Assembly: GCA_028285525.1 (NCBI GenBank)
Contig: JANQOZ010000026.1
Coordinates: 180,974 to 244,973, forward strand
Direction of reading: 5' to 3'
Length of the DNA: 64,000 nt
From: Lysobacterales bacterium
GTDB lineage: Bacteria > Pseudomonadota > Gammaproteobacteria > Xanthomonadales > SZUA-38
The position numbers and the translations under genes are program-made. Of this stretch, positions 18,128-27,274 are shown one piece after another. Every line of letters starts with the position of its first letter. Positions within the stretch are counted from its first letter, which is position 1. Under the pieces are notes generated by a model, which was given only the letters and a program-made list of their open reading frames with translations, did no database searches and was not told where the DNA came from.

Positions 18128-20794
18128 CTACGCGGCATGCTTTTGCGCGATGGCTCGCTTGACGGCGTTTTGCAATTCATCCAGAGAAAAGGGCTTGTGC
18201 AAAAACTCCACGTCAAGCTCTACTGAATCGGTGTAGCCGGATATCATCAACACCGGCAGGTCGGCGAAGCGCTCTCTTACTTCAGCAGCGAGCTGCTGAC
18301 CGTTGATCTCTCCTGGCATCATCAGATCGGTGATCAGCAGATCGGGGCATTCTGACTGTTCGAGTATTCGTAAGGCTTCAGCGCCGCTGCTGGCGCTCAG
18401 CGTCTCCAAACCCGATTGCTCCAGCAATCGACAAAGAACTTCCCGAATTGCGGCCTGGTCATCAGCAACGACGACAACGCCTTCAAGCGGCAGCTCCTGT
18501 GCTAGATCCGAGGCTGCAGTTTGCTGCTGACCGGATGCAGCGTAGGGCGGGATGAACAGCGTCACTGATGTGCCATTCCCCTTTTCGCTGTCGATGTCCA
18601 GGAAGCCACCAGACTGCTTGGCAAACCCTTCTACCATGCTTAGCCCGAGCCCGGTGCCCTGACCGATATCCTTTGTCGTGAAGAACGGCTCGGTGGCACG
18701 TCGCAGTTCCTGCGGAGTCATCCCTTCACCATCGTCAGCGACCGAAAGCGCAGCCCATTCGGTTGTTTCACCCTGCTCATCCATTCTTGACTGCGCATGT
18801 GCCCTCAGCACGACGTTGCCCTGGCCCTCCAAGGCTTCTTTGGCATTGAGCAGCAGGTTGATGACAGAGGTTGTGAGTTGCGCCCGGTCGACTCGGATCG
18901 TGCATGGCTCAATTGCTGTGGTCAGGCTCATGCCGTTGCCCAGCGTACTTTCAAACAGCGGCAGAGACTCAGCCAAGAACAAGTCCAGTTGGGTCGGCTG
19001 CGGTGTGAGCGGCTGTTTGCGGACGTAGGCCAGCAGACTCGCGGTAATGTCAGTGGCCGACTCTGCAGCAGCAAGGATATTGTCGACGTCCCGCACCGCC
19101 TCGTTGCCCGCGCTGCCTACAACTTCCCGCAGCTGACCCGCTGAGAGAGTGACCACCGTCAGCAGGTTGTTAAAATCGTGAGCAATGCCGCTGGTCAGCT
19201 GGCCCAGCGCCTGCAGTTTTTCGTACTCCGCCAGGTTTTTCGCCAGCGCCTGTCTTTTGCTCTCAGCTTCCAGTCGTTCGGCCATCTCCAGTTCGAGCGC
19301 GGCGGTACGCGCCAAGACCTTCGCTTCAAGCTCAGCGTTCGCAATCTGAGTCGTCTTGGCCAGCTTTCGCGCATAGCGGCGCGACAAACCCAGGTAGGTG
19401 ATCATTGCGAGCAGCAGGCCGGTCAAAACCAGCGTATTGCGCATGGCGATGGCGGATTCGGCCCTGGCTTCACTTTCCCTGGTTTGCTCGCGTGCTGCCG
19501 CCAGCTCGATCTTTTGGTCAGCGAGCTCCAAGGATTTTCCCAAGGCAACAAGCTCCATGTCATGGGCAACCCCGGCAACTTTCAGCTGCATCTGACGAGC
19601 CTCCCGCCTGGCGGTATTGGCGGCAATCCGCTGCCCCGCAGCCTTCAGCAGATCGCCTCGCAGATCCAAGGCTTGTGCCAGCATCATGCTCGGCCCACTT
19701 TGATTGAGCATGTCGACAGCAGCATCGACCAGGGGTCCAGCATCGCTGTAGCGCTCTAAACCCACAAGCGCATCAGCGTGGGCAAGATCCACTTTTATAG
19801 CGCTTAGCGGGTCGCCGCTTCGCTGCGCGTATTCCCTCGCTCGCGCAAAGCTACCCATCGCGTCGTCGACCTTGCCCAGGGCAACCTGTAGCTCAGCAAG
19901 CACAGTATGAGCAAAGGCTTGAGTCCCGGGGACTCCGTATGAACCCACGGCCTCCAGCACCGAGCTGAGCCGGTCGAGACCTTCCGGCGAGCGGCCCAGG
20001 GCCAGGGACGCTTTTGCGAGGAATGCTTCATCCATCAAGTGGACGGGGTTATTGCGATCGTAGAACTGGCTTTGGGTTAGCGTCTGCAGGAGATTGCTGG
20101 CCGTCTCAAAATCACCGAGCTCCAGATGCGTCGCCGCGATATTGGACGTCAACATCGTCAGAATCGACTCGTTGTCCGCCGCGTCCATAGCCCGAACTTG
20201 TTCGAGGGCTGCCTGAAATTTGTTTAACGCCTGGACCGGCAAACCACGAGCCAGGTAGCTCGCACCCAAGTTATTCTGTGTCGACGCAGCCAAATGCTTG
20301 TCGCCAGACGCCAAAGCCAGATCTTCCGCCAGACGGAGCGTTTGAAACGACCTCTGGTGCTGACCATTGACATCCAACCAGATACCGAAATGAATTTGCG
20401 CCACGGCAGCGGGAAAGGGATGAACAATCTGCCTGACAGACTTGCCCCGTTCCTCGCAGGTGGACATATCAAGGGGCGAACCCTGTAGCTCTCCGAATGA
20501 ACATTGCAGCATGCGAGCAAGCCGGGCCTCGTCGCTGTCTGGCGTTGCTGCGGACAGCGCTTCGGCTAAGTGACGAGAAGCAACGGCAACGTTTTCGTCG
20601 ACCGTAAGAAGCGCGAGGTAAAGGCGGTACCTGGGCGAATCGTTGGCATCGTTCAGGCTGCGTAGCTGCTCCACATTCATGTCACGCAGCCGTTCCCAGC
20701 TTTCGCTCATCCTGGGTTGCGCAACAGCCGCAGCTATGCCGCTTACGAGAAGCAGGACACCGATAAAAAGCCGCGTGTTTGAACCACTCTTCAA
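18128..20794 (-). CDS. TPR-sensor hybrid histidine kinase with receiver domain
   Basis: 888 residues; TTG 20794 is the start. A hydrophobic N-terminus (LFIGVLLLVSGIAAAVAQP) is followed by about 420 residues of TPR-like helices predicted in the periplasm. A membrane helix lies at ~446-470, then a coiled coil. The HisKA box GIAHDFNNLLT (His ~539) follows. The HATPase has NLLLNAKEAL, VADDGEGM and GQGTGLGLSMVEGF. A receiver domain at ~770-885 has the acidic pair VVVADDQAA, phospho-acceptor Asp ~820 in LLITDLMMPG, and the Lys in FLHKPFS. The kinase would pass phosphate to its own receiver; a downstream Hpt protein or second regulator is not seen nearby. The signal is unknown. Confidence 0.92.
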   Translation of the reverse strand: MKSGSNTRLFIGVLLLVSGIAAAVAQPRMSESWERLRDMNVEQLRSLNDANDSPRYRLYLALLTVDENVAVASRHLAEALSAATPDSDEARLARMLQCSFGELQGSPLDMSTCEERGKSVRQIVHPFPAAVAQIHFGIWLDVNGQHQRSFQTLRLAEDLALASGDKHLAASTQNNLGASYLARGLPVQALNKFQAALEQVRAMDAADNESILTMLTSNIAATHLELGDFETASNLLQTLTQSQFYDRNNPVHLMDEAFLAKASLALGRSPEGLDRLSSVLEAVGSYGVPGTQAFAHTVLAELQVALGKVDDAMGSFARAREYAQRSGDPLSAIKVDLAHADALVGLERYSDAGPLVDAAVDMLNQSGPSMMLAQALDLRGDLLKAAGQRIAANTARREARQMQLKVAGVAHDMELVALGKSLELADQKIELAAAREQTRESEARAESAIAMRNTLVLTGLLLAMITYLGLSRRYARKLAKTTQIANAELEAKVLARTAALELEMAERLEAESKRQALAKNLAEYEKLQALGQLTSGIAHDFNNLLTVVTLSAGQLREVVGSAGNEAVRDVDNILAAAESATDITASLLAYVRKQPLTPQPTQLDLFLAESLPLFESTLGNGMSLTTAIEPCTIRVDRAQLTTSVINLLLNAKEALEGQGNVVLRAHAQSRMDEQGETTEWAALSVADDGEGMTPQELRRATEPFFTTKDIGQGTGLGLSMVEGFAKQSGGFLDIDSEKGNGTSVTLFIPPYAASGQQQTAASDLAQELPLEGVVVVADDQAAIREVLCRLLEQSGLETLSASSGAEALRILEQSECPDLLITDLMMPGEINGQQLAAEVRERFADLPVLMISGYTDSVELDVEFLHKPFSLDELQNAVKRAIAQKHAA

Positions 20795-21078
20795 TTGCGC
20801 ACAGTCCGAAGCGCCTCAGGCGACTCCGAATGGTAATGGTGGAACTTCCCGGGAGCCAGCCCCCTGCGATTAACAATTGCAAACGCCCGCACCGCGCAAT
20901 GTACGCCTGAGAATGGCAGGTATGCCGAAGCAATTTGACCTGACGCGATTACTGGGGACTAAAAGGCGGCAGACATTGGGAAATTATGCGATTTCCTTGC
21001 GTTGTGTCTCCCAGCAATTTTGAGCGTTCCCCTGCCCCCGGAGTTCTATTGGTTTTCCAGGACGTATTCCCAACGTAT
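20795..21078. other. Intergenic region
   Basis: Between the kinase start and the hairpin at the end of the lipoprotein gene. It should contain the kinase promoter, but no confident -35/-10 pair, RNA or ORF was recognised. Confidence 0.5.
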
Positions 21079-21117
21079 GGGGTCAGAGTAAAGTGCCTGG
21101 CACTTTACTCTGACCCC
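21079..21117. repeat. Perfect 39-bp hairpin of the GGGGTCAGAGTAAAG repeat family
   Basis: Two 19-bp arms (GGGGTCAGAGTAAAGTGCC and its exact complement) separated by one base. The right arm holds the TAA stop of the lipoprotein hydrolase (minus strand), whose last residues PGSE are encoded by the repeat. There is no T-tract, so it is not a standard Rho-independent terminator, but such a stem could still end or protect transcripts. Confidence 0.9.
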
Positions 21118-22253
21118 GGAGTTTTCGGAGTTTTCAGGGCGTGTTCCTGGAGCCACCGTGTCTGCACTTCGAAATAGTCTTGTGTCTTCGTACGGGTCGA
21201 CATCGCTTGCATCTCCTTCATGCTGCCGGTCTCTGCGACGTTTAACGCATGATCCGCGTCAGGGAACGTGCGAACAAACAATGAGGCGTTCGGATTCTCG
21301 CCAATCGTCGTCGTGTACAGGTCCCGCGTTTTTCGCCAGTTCACGTTGAGATCTTTCTCGCCGAACAAGGCAAGTACATCGATGTCCAGGGATGACAGCA
21401 TGTGGTCAAAGTTCTCGATCCAGACGTAGTCGCACATCTCGTCGTCGACATTGGGGCATTTGCCGTCCTCGCATGATCTTTGATTGAACTTGTACTGCAG
21501 ACGATTTGGCCACGGGCCACGCATGGAGACGATGTACTCATTGGCGCGGAGCTTCTCTGTGGCCTTTTGATACGCCCCGAAACTGCCCTGTGTTCGGAAA
21601 ACCTTGCAGCCGGCCCGCCATTCTTCCGCGAACTCCAGCGCCTCTTCTTGCGTGCCACCCTCGTAGGGCAGGTTTGAAAGCAGCAAATAGGTGAAGTTGT
21701 CCTCGGCCGACGTTCCGCTTACAGAGACCCAGAAGTCCAGATTGGGGTCTTGCGACAGGGCGATGGGCGCGATCCAGCCGGCTCGACTGCCGCCCCAGAG
21801 CCCGATCTTCCGTACGCCAGGCGCCCCGATCTCACGCAGGTACGCGACGGCATCGAGCACTTCCTGCGCGCTTTCATGAACCGACTGGTCGATATCGAAG
21901 GTGCCTTCGCTCCGTCCCAGGCCGGGTTTGTCCCAAAGCGCCGTGGCAATCCCCATGTCGTTGAAGCGCTGACGTTCGTGAGCGTACGAAATCCAGTTCC
22001 GCACATCGGTTTCGCCGTAGCTGTGGACAACGATGATGAGTGCTTCGGCGGGCTGGTCGGCCGGAACGTCGAAGATGCCGGACAGCATCTTGCCGCCAGA
22101 TTCGAAGCTGAAATCGACCGTGGTACCTGGCTTGAATTCGAGCGATACAGGATCGGAGTCGCCTGCCGTGGAAGTTCGGCAGGCGTTAAGGCTCGCAACA
22201 GCGAGGCAGATGCCGACAAAGATCAGACAACGCGTGGCGGTACTAAAGTTCAT
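21105..22253 (-). CDS. Lipoprotein alpha/beta hydrolase
   Basis: 382 residues. The N-terminus is a lipoprotein signal (CLIFVGICLAVASLNAC, with lipobox L-N-A-C). The hydrolase core has an oxyanion/cap region (LIIVVHSYGETDVRN), the nucleophile elbow GLWGGSRAGW (Ser ~154), an Asp in LALFGEKDLNVN and a His in FPDADHALNVAE, so the triad is complete. It resembles the dienelactone hydrolase/acyl-peptide hydrolase-like esterases. It should act in the periplasm, tethered to a membrane. The final four or five residues are encoded by the dispersed hairpin repeat that supplies its stop codon, suggesting the original 3' end was replaced by repeat insertion. Confidence 0.87.
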   Translation of the reverse strand: MNFSTATRCLIFVGICLAVASLNACRTSTAGDSDPVSLEFKPGTTVDFSFESGGKMLSGIFDVPADQPAEALIIVVHSYGETDVRNWISYAHERQRFNDMGIATALWDKPGLGRSEGTFDIDQSVHESAQEVLDAVAYLREIGAPGVRKIGLWGGSRAGWIAPIALSQDPNLDFWVSVSGTSAEDNFTYLLLSNLPYEGGTQEEALEFAEEWRAGCKVFRTQGSFGAYQKATEKLRANEYIVSMRGPWPNRLQYKFNQRSCEDGKCPNVDDEMCDYVWIENFDHMLSSLDIDVLALFGEKDLNVNWRKTRDLYTTTIGENPNASLFVRTFPDADHALNVAETGSMKEMQAMSTRTKTQDYFEVQTRWLQEHALKTPKTPGSE

Positions 22254-22384
22254 GCTTTTGCCCGGACGAACTCAAAGACCTTGGACGCCCGAGGACCCCG
22301 CATCGCTTAAATCGATCTTATGATTACGGTGGCATTTCTCCCCTCATCGGGCTAATTTACCGGTTTCGACACCGTTGCGACGAT

Positions 22385-23488
22385 ATGCCTCGCTCATTGA
22401 TTTGGCTTGTTAGCTGCGCAGCAGCCGGCCTCGGCATGGCGTGCTTCCCAACGCTGGCTGCCGATTCCTTTGCGCACATCCCCTGCCTTCCTCAGACCGA
22501 AGCGGAACGAGCTGAGGCCAATCGACGCCTCGACGAACTGCTTGAAGCGACACCTCCGTTCGAGCATCGTTACGACGCGTTCTGGCGCGACCCAAGCTTA
22601 CCTGAGCTGTTCGCTTCGGAGGGGACTGCAGAAGCCTTGCTGCTGGGCGCGATGCACGCCTGGTCCGCTGAAGTGGCTGAATGCGCGACCTCAGGGGAAT
22701 GCGTGCAATCGGCCGGGCTCTTCACGCCAGCGTTCCACGATCGTATGGAGCAACTCACTGAGCAGTTCCCCGAGCATCTGGCGATTCGCTTGACCGCATC
22801 CGCCGCATGCGTAGTTGCGACAACGCCGACCGCCTGCCAGTTGAATCATGCCGCGGCACTGCAGGCCCACTATCCAGCTAATGCCGCGGGGGCGCTGATC
22901 GCAGCGTCGGCGCACCTCAAAGAGAAAGACCGTGACAGTGCCATCAGGCTGCTCCTCGAGACTCGCGAGGCCCATTCGTTCGACTTAGGCCTTGAGCCTG
23001 TTTACCAAGCGGAGCGGCGTCTCCTGGACAAATGGATGCCCGCGCCGCTCGACGATGAGCCTGAGGGGCTTCGGGCAGCGACCGTCAACTCCTTCCCGTC
23101 AACGTTTATGCTGCTCACGCAACTGCTACGCCTGGGCCGAGAACCCGGCGAGTCGCTCTGTCAGCCGCCCTTCAGCAACGAAACGATTCAGGCCTGCGAA
23201 GCCGCAGCGAGAGCGATGGAGCTTCCGGGTGCAACGATGATGGGTCCCCGGCGAGCCCAGCGGATTCGAATGGCGTTGGCTGAAGCGGACAGAGACCAGA
23301 CAGCGATTGATCGCCTATCGGCAGAGTTTGCCGCGCATCAACATGCCGTTGACTCCGTGGGCAGAGCGCTCGTCGTGCCCGAACACACCGTCGCCTACAT
23401 GGAGGATGTGTTTACCTTCGGCGAAAACGAAACACAGGTTGCATGGGCGCGCCGCCAGGAGACCTGTCCTAAACTCTCGGACAGGTAA
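22385..23488 (+). CDS. Exported protein of a local paralogue family (member A)
   Basis: 367 residues with a signal peptide (WLVSCAAAGLGMACFPTLAA). The mature part is helical, Ala/Glu-rich and TPR-like in spacing, with about eight scattered cysteines. Near residue 270 it carries QACEAAARAMELPGA. The protein at 48948 has the matching QACLQAAQSMRMPGA and a similar overall plan (signal peptide, helical body, CQPPF/CAVPP before the motif), so the two are paralogues. A third, broken copy of this very segment lies at 27159-27255. No known domain is recognised. It is convergent with the TPR protein at 23519, 30 bp away. Confidence 0.72.
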   Translation: MPRSLIWLVSCAAAGLGMACFPTLAADSFAHIPCLPQTEAERAEANRRLDELLEATPPFEHRYDAFWRDPSLPELFASEGTAEALLLGAMHAWSAEVAECATSGECVQSAGLFTPAFHDRMEQLTEQFPEHLAIRLTASAACVVATTPTACQLNHAAALQAHYPANAAGALIAASAHLKEKDRDSAIRLLLETREAHSFDLGLEPVYQAERRLLDKWMPAPLDDEPEGLRAATVNSFPSTFMLLTQLLRLGREPGESLCQPPFSNETIQACEAAARAMELPGATMMGPRRAQRIRMALAEADRDQTAIDRLSAEFAAHQHAVDSVGRALVVPEHTVAYMEDVFTFGENETQVAWARRQETCPKLSDR

Positions 23489-23518
23489 ACCCAGAGCTAA
23501 TGCAATCTGTTCTGCTGG

Positions 23519-25339
23519 CTAGCGATCGCAGCGAAAAGGCAAGCCGAGAACGACACGATCCTCAAGACCTTGCCCTTGCATTCGCGTCATAAACTTGCGG
23601 AATGGCTTGGGGTCGAAATGCGGGTACGGCAGCATCTCGGCGAGCGCTTCGAAGTCCTCGGCATCGTCATAGGGCATCAAGTATTGATTCGCTTGATCGA
23701 TGCGCCCCATCATATGAAGCCCATGCCAGAACCTGGGGTCGTCGGCGAACGATTCGCTCATGCGCTGGAGGACCGCCTCGGCGTCAGAGATACGTTGCTC
23801 AGCGCACAGCTGCCGAAGCTCGGCGAAATCCTGGTTTCGCGAAGGCAGGTTGCTGTTTTTGATGCGGGGGATAAGCTCGGCCGCGCCCTCTATGTCACCT
23901 GCCCAAAGCAGCAAACGGTGAGACTGATAAAGAATGTCCACTCCGTTATCGCCAAACTCCTTGACGGCTCTATTGGCGACCTCTCGCATCAGCTCAGAAT
24001 CCTCTACAGTTCGCAGCCCAAAGAGAGCGTCGTTAGCGACATCTTCAGAGAACTCTCTTTCTTGTAGAAGCTCGCGAACACGCTCCGTAGCCTCATGATG
24101 CCGCCCCAGCGCTGTGAGTAAATCAAGAGTCAAATACTGTCCACTGTCGCCGTTGGGCCTGAGGCTGTGGTACTCAGAAAAGAGCCGAAGGGCTCGCTGG
24201 AAATCGTAAGAACTCCGCGCCCGAATAGCGCGGTAATGGACCTGCTCAATCTCATCGGTTTGATGACGTATGGCGAGTTCCAGGTGCTTGTCGCGCTCAG
24301 GGCGGATCTCGTCGCGGCTGAGGCCCGTCAGGCCGCTGGTGAATTGGTTGCGCGACATTTCCGTGTTCCAGAAACCGCTGAGTCGAAAATGAGCTTCGGC
24401 AAATTCTGGGTCTAGTTCGATCGCACGCAACAGCTCATCGCGACCTTGCAGCCGCGCTTCGATCCGCGCCGCGCCACCCGCTTCGCGAAGTAAGCCGACG
24501 CCGGCCAGGTAAGCGTTGTAGGCAGCCACGGAACTCGTGCCGGCGGACATCATTGCCCTTAACGCGACGGGATCAAGTGCGGTTTCAAGCGCAGTAGCGA
24601 TCTGCACGGCAATGTCTTCCTGCACAAGGATTGCGTCGTCCAGCGGACGATCATAGGTTTCTGACCAGAGGTTGAAGCCATCAACCGCTCGACTCAGTTG
24701 TGCCGTGACGCGCAGAGAGTCACGACCACGCCGGACGGACCCCTCCAGAATATGATCCACACCGAGCGTTTCAGCGATATCCGAAATGGACGCGGTCGAT
24801 TCCTTAAAATTGAAAGACGAGGTGCGCGCTGCGACCAACAGGTCTGGTGTCTTCACAAGCGAATTCAGTATTTCTTCCGTCAGACCGGCTGCAAACCACT
24901 CCTGCTCCTGATCCGCCGACATATTTACAAACGGCAAGACAGCAACCGAGCGTTTGCTCGCTGTATCCGTGCTCGCAGCAATTGACGATGGTTCCTGCAG
25001 CGCCTGCCTTTGCCAGACGAAATAGGCCAGCGCCACCACAAGCGCGCCGATGATAACCAAGTTGAGTTTGCGTCCCGATGTCGCTGTCGGGAAATTGCTG
25101 CGATCTACGTCCTTTTCCCGCTTCACGCCTTCAGGGGTCAATTCAAATGCCCATGCGAGGATCAGTGCGATCGGCAGACCCAGCAGCAGAACCACCACAA
25201 ACGCCTTCAACACCCAAGCTGGAGCCTCAAAAGCTGAGAAGGCAAACTCGGCAAGCTGTGCGACCAGCCACCCAATGACTGCGTATGCAGCCCCAACGCG
25301 AAACACATTGCGGCGTTTAAGTTCTGCGAGACGTGGCAT
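23519..25339 (-). CDS. Membrane TPR signalling protein with TolB/FlgO-like N-domain
   Basis: 606 residues. It opens with LAELKRRNVFRVGAAYAVIGW, a hallmark of a large family in which this segment and two membrane helices precede a periplasmic sensor. A helix pair (VLKAFVVVLLLGLPIALILAW) and a third helix near residue 95 follow. Residues ~120-260 form the domain SVAVLPFVNMSADQEQEWFAAGLTEEILNSL, found after the HTH or cyclase part of CadC/adenylate-cyclase-type proteins. TPR-like repeats run to the end. No DNA-binding or cyclase domain is fused, so it probably acts with another protein. It is convergent with member A of the local family. Confidence 0.82.
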   Translation of the reverse strand: MPRLAELKRRNVFRVGAAYAVIGWLVAQLAEFAFSAFEAPAWVLKAFVVVLLLGLPIALILAWAFELTPEGVKREKDVDRSNFPTATSGRKLNLVIIGALVVALAYFVWQRQALQEPSSIAASTDTASKRSVAVLPFVNMSADQEQEWFAAGLTEEILNSLVKTPDLLVAARTSSFNFKESTASISDIAETLGVDHILEGSVRRGRDSLRVTAQLSRAVDGFNLWSETYDRPLDDAILVQEDIAVQIATALETALDPVALRAMMSAGTSSVAAYNAYLAGVGLLREAGGAARIEARLQGRDELLRAIELDPEFAEAHFRLSGFWNTEMSRNQFTSGLTGLSRDEIRPERDKHLELAIRHQTDEIEQVHYRAIRARSSYDFQRALRLFSEYHSLRPNGDSGQYLTLDLLTALGRHHEATERVRELLQEREFSEDVANDALFGLRTVEDSELMREVANRAVKEFGDNGVDILYQSHRLLLWAGDIEGAAELIPRIKNSNLPSRNQDFAELRQLCAEQRISDAEAVLQRMSESFADDPRFWHGLHMMGRIDQANQYLMPYDDAEDFEALAEMLPYPHFDPKPFRKFMTRMQGQGLEDRVVLGLPFRCDR

Positions 25340-25603
25340 GCTCGTTCGTATTTTCTGTTTATGCGGCGGTTGAGTATATCGAGCTACGCTTTATGCGAGT
25401 AAAGGAGTCAGGCTAACTTTCTGGCCGCGGGCAGGAAGACTTCTTAGGAACATTGATCAACCCATTCCCAGGTTGCCGGCCACCTGGTCTGCCGTCGCAT
25501 TGGTCCATTACACTACAGTCTAATGCGCCCCGTACACCGATGCCGGAGGCGGGCGGCGTGATCGACCGCGAGTCTCGTCGTCCTGCAAGGACCTGCTAGA
25601 CCA

Positions 25604-26866
25604 TTGGAAGCATTAATTATCATCTTCGCCGAACTGGCGACTGCCCTCATCACACCAGTTATCGTACTGGTTGTTGACCTCGTGGGCGCACTCATAGCGG
25701 CCATTGCATCGCTGTTCGGGGTGACGGTCTCCAGCGCGGGTTCGTCGCCGCCGTGGCTGAAAAGGGGCGTCCGCACAGTCATGTACCTGCTGTTCGGCGT
25801 CGCAGCAGCCGTTGTCATGGGCATGGCGATTGCCAACCAGTTCTTCTTCTCAGACGTCGTGCGCTATGTCTTCGACCAGACCGAACAACGCAGCGGCATC
25901 GCCGCCGAATGCGACAACATCGACGGCTCGCTGTTTGCCGGCCGTGTCAACGTCGAGGATTGTCGCCTGCAACGGAGCGGCCATCCAACGAACAACTTTG
26001 ATCTCAAGGCCGATCGGTTGACGGTCGATCTTCAGCTCACCTCAATACTCGGTAATGTGCGTTTCGAAGAAGCTGCTGTGGCCGGTTTGGAGGGCCGAGT
26101 CTCGACTCTGCGCCCGGCTTCGGATCAGCGCGAACGCGACGAAACCGAACGACCACGCCGCCATTTCATCATCGATCGGCTGGAGCTGACCGATACACGA
26201 CTGAATCTGTCTGGCAGCAACAAAGACGGCAATCGATTCCAATTTCCCGTTGAAGCGAACAGCGTCGTGATCGAGCCGCTGCGCTCCCGCTATGCGTTGT
26301 TCGACGTGCTGTTTCGCTCCAATTCCACCGGTGCCATTGCCGGAGCACCATTTCGCATTACGTCGTCCGAAATTGCTGATGGGCGCCGAACCAGCTGGCA
26401 AGCCGACGACATTCCAGTCGCCCAACTGGGTTCTATCACTGGTGGCCTCCTGGCGTGGTTCAAGAGTGGCAGCGTCAATGTCGACGTCGAGGATGAATGG
26501 CAAATCGACGATAACGTCAGTATCGACATGGACTGGCAACTCGACTTCGAAGGCGTCGAGATCGAAGCGCCCGAAGGTACCGGTAAGCTGGCCCGGGTCG
26601 CCGCCGCCCCACTCACTCGCTTCGTCAACGGTCTGGACGGCGACTTTCCTCTGCGGTTCGGCATGGTGGTGAACGAGTCCCAATTCGAATTCCAGTCGTC
26701 CCTTGTGGCCTCGGCACTGTGGGATGCGATTGGCGAAAGCGTCAACCGGGTTCTGGAAAAACTTGGCATTAAGCTGGAAGACGCTGCCGAAACAGGCAGA
26801 GAGCTTAAGGAAGGGGCCAAGTCGATTCTCGATCGCCTCAGACGGACCGACAACAACGAAGGCTGA
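25604..26866 (+). CDS. AsmA/DUF748-like inner-membrane protein
   Basis: 420 residues from TTG 25604, with AAGGA upstream. Two hydrophobic segments lie near the N-terminus (IIIFAELATALITPVIVLVVDLVG and VMYLLFGVAAAVVMGMAIAN). A long beta-rich part follows with AsmA-like features: DNIDGSLFAGRVNVEDCRL, FDLKADRLTVDLQLTSILGN and FIIDRLELTDTRLNLSG. Such proteins bridge the periplasm and influence lipid transport or outer-membrane assembly. This one is short for the AsmA/TamB group, so it may be a minimal DUF748-type member. The last ~80 residues include an amphipathic helix and a charged tail. It stands alone on its strand. Confidence 0.7.
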   Translation: MEALIIIFAELATALITPVIVLVVDLVGALIAAIASLFGVTVSSAGSSPPWLKRGVRTVMYLLFGVAAAVVMGMAIANQFFFSDVVRYVFDQTEQRSGIAAECDNIDGSLFAGRVNVEDCRLQRSGHPTNNFDLKADRLTVDLQLTSILGNVRFEEAAVAGLEGRVSTLRPASDQRERDETERPRRHFIIDRLELTDTRLNLSGSNKDGNRFQFPVEANSVVIEPLRSRYALFDVLFRSNSTGAIAGAPFRITSSEIADGRRTSWQADDIPVAQLGSITGGLLAWFKSGSVNVDVEDEWQIDDNVSIDMDWQLDFEGVEIEAPEGTGKLARVAAAPLTRFVNGLDGDFPLRFGMVVNESQFEFQSSLVASALWDAIGESVNRVLEKLGIKLEDAAETGRELKEGAKSILDRLRRTDNNEG

Positions 26867-27158
26867 TACACGAGTCTGCCTGATGAGTTTTTCTAATCAG
26901 CAAATTAGCGGCGACCGATCAACGATTCGCTCTTGGTCGACTCAGTTTTGAGTAGCTTTACGCGGCGAACTATATCCAAGCAAAGGTTTGAACCGAGTTT
27001 TCTGGAGACAGTTTCATATGAGTCGGATTGACCCGGTTGTCGGGATAACCATCGGCATGTTCAGGCAACCGTCTCTTATATCGCTTTCACCATATTCGTT
27101 GCAGATCCATTCCTTGAGCTTGTCGTGGTCTGAGACCCAGGTCATAGAGCTTGCAAGG
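26867..27158. other. Intergenic region, no gene recognised
   Basis: Contains short frames only. It leads into the broken paralogue fragment at 27159. No promoter or RNA was recognised. Confidence 0.5.
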
Positions 27159-27255
27159 CGATTCAGGCCTGCGAAGCCGCAGCCAGGGCGATGGTACTCC
27201 CGGGTGCAACGATGCTCGGTCCCCAGCGAGCCCAGCGGATTCGAATAACGTTGGC
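27159..27255 (+). pseudogene. Gene fragment of the local paralogue family
   Basis: 97 bases match 23184-23280 of member A at about 87 of 97 positions with no gap. Read in the same frame they still encode IQACEAAARAMVLPGA and the following PQRAQRIRI. There is no start codon or remaining body: sequence left of 27159 is unrelated, and to the right it runs straight into the 3' end of the minus-strand exoprotein gene. It is a relic of a third copy, or of a recombination between copies. Confidence 0.85.
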
Positions 27256-27274
27256 CGCGCTTCACGACCGATAT

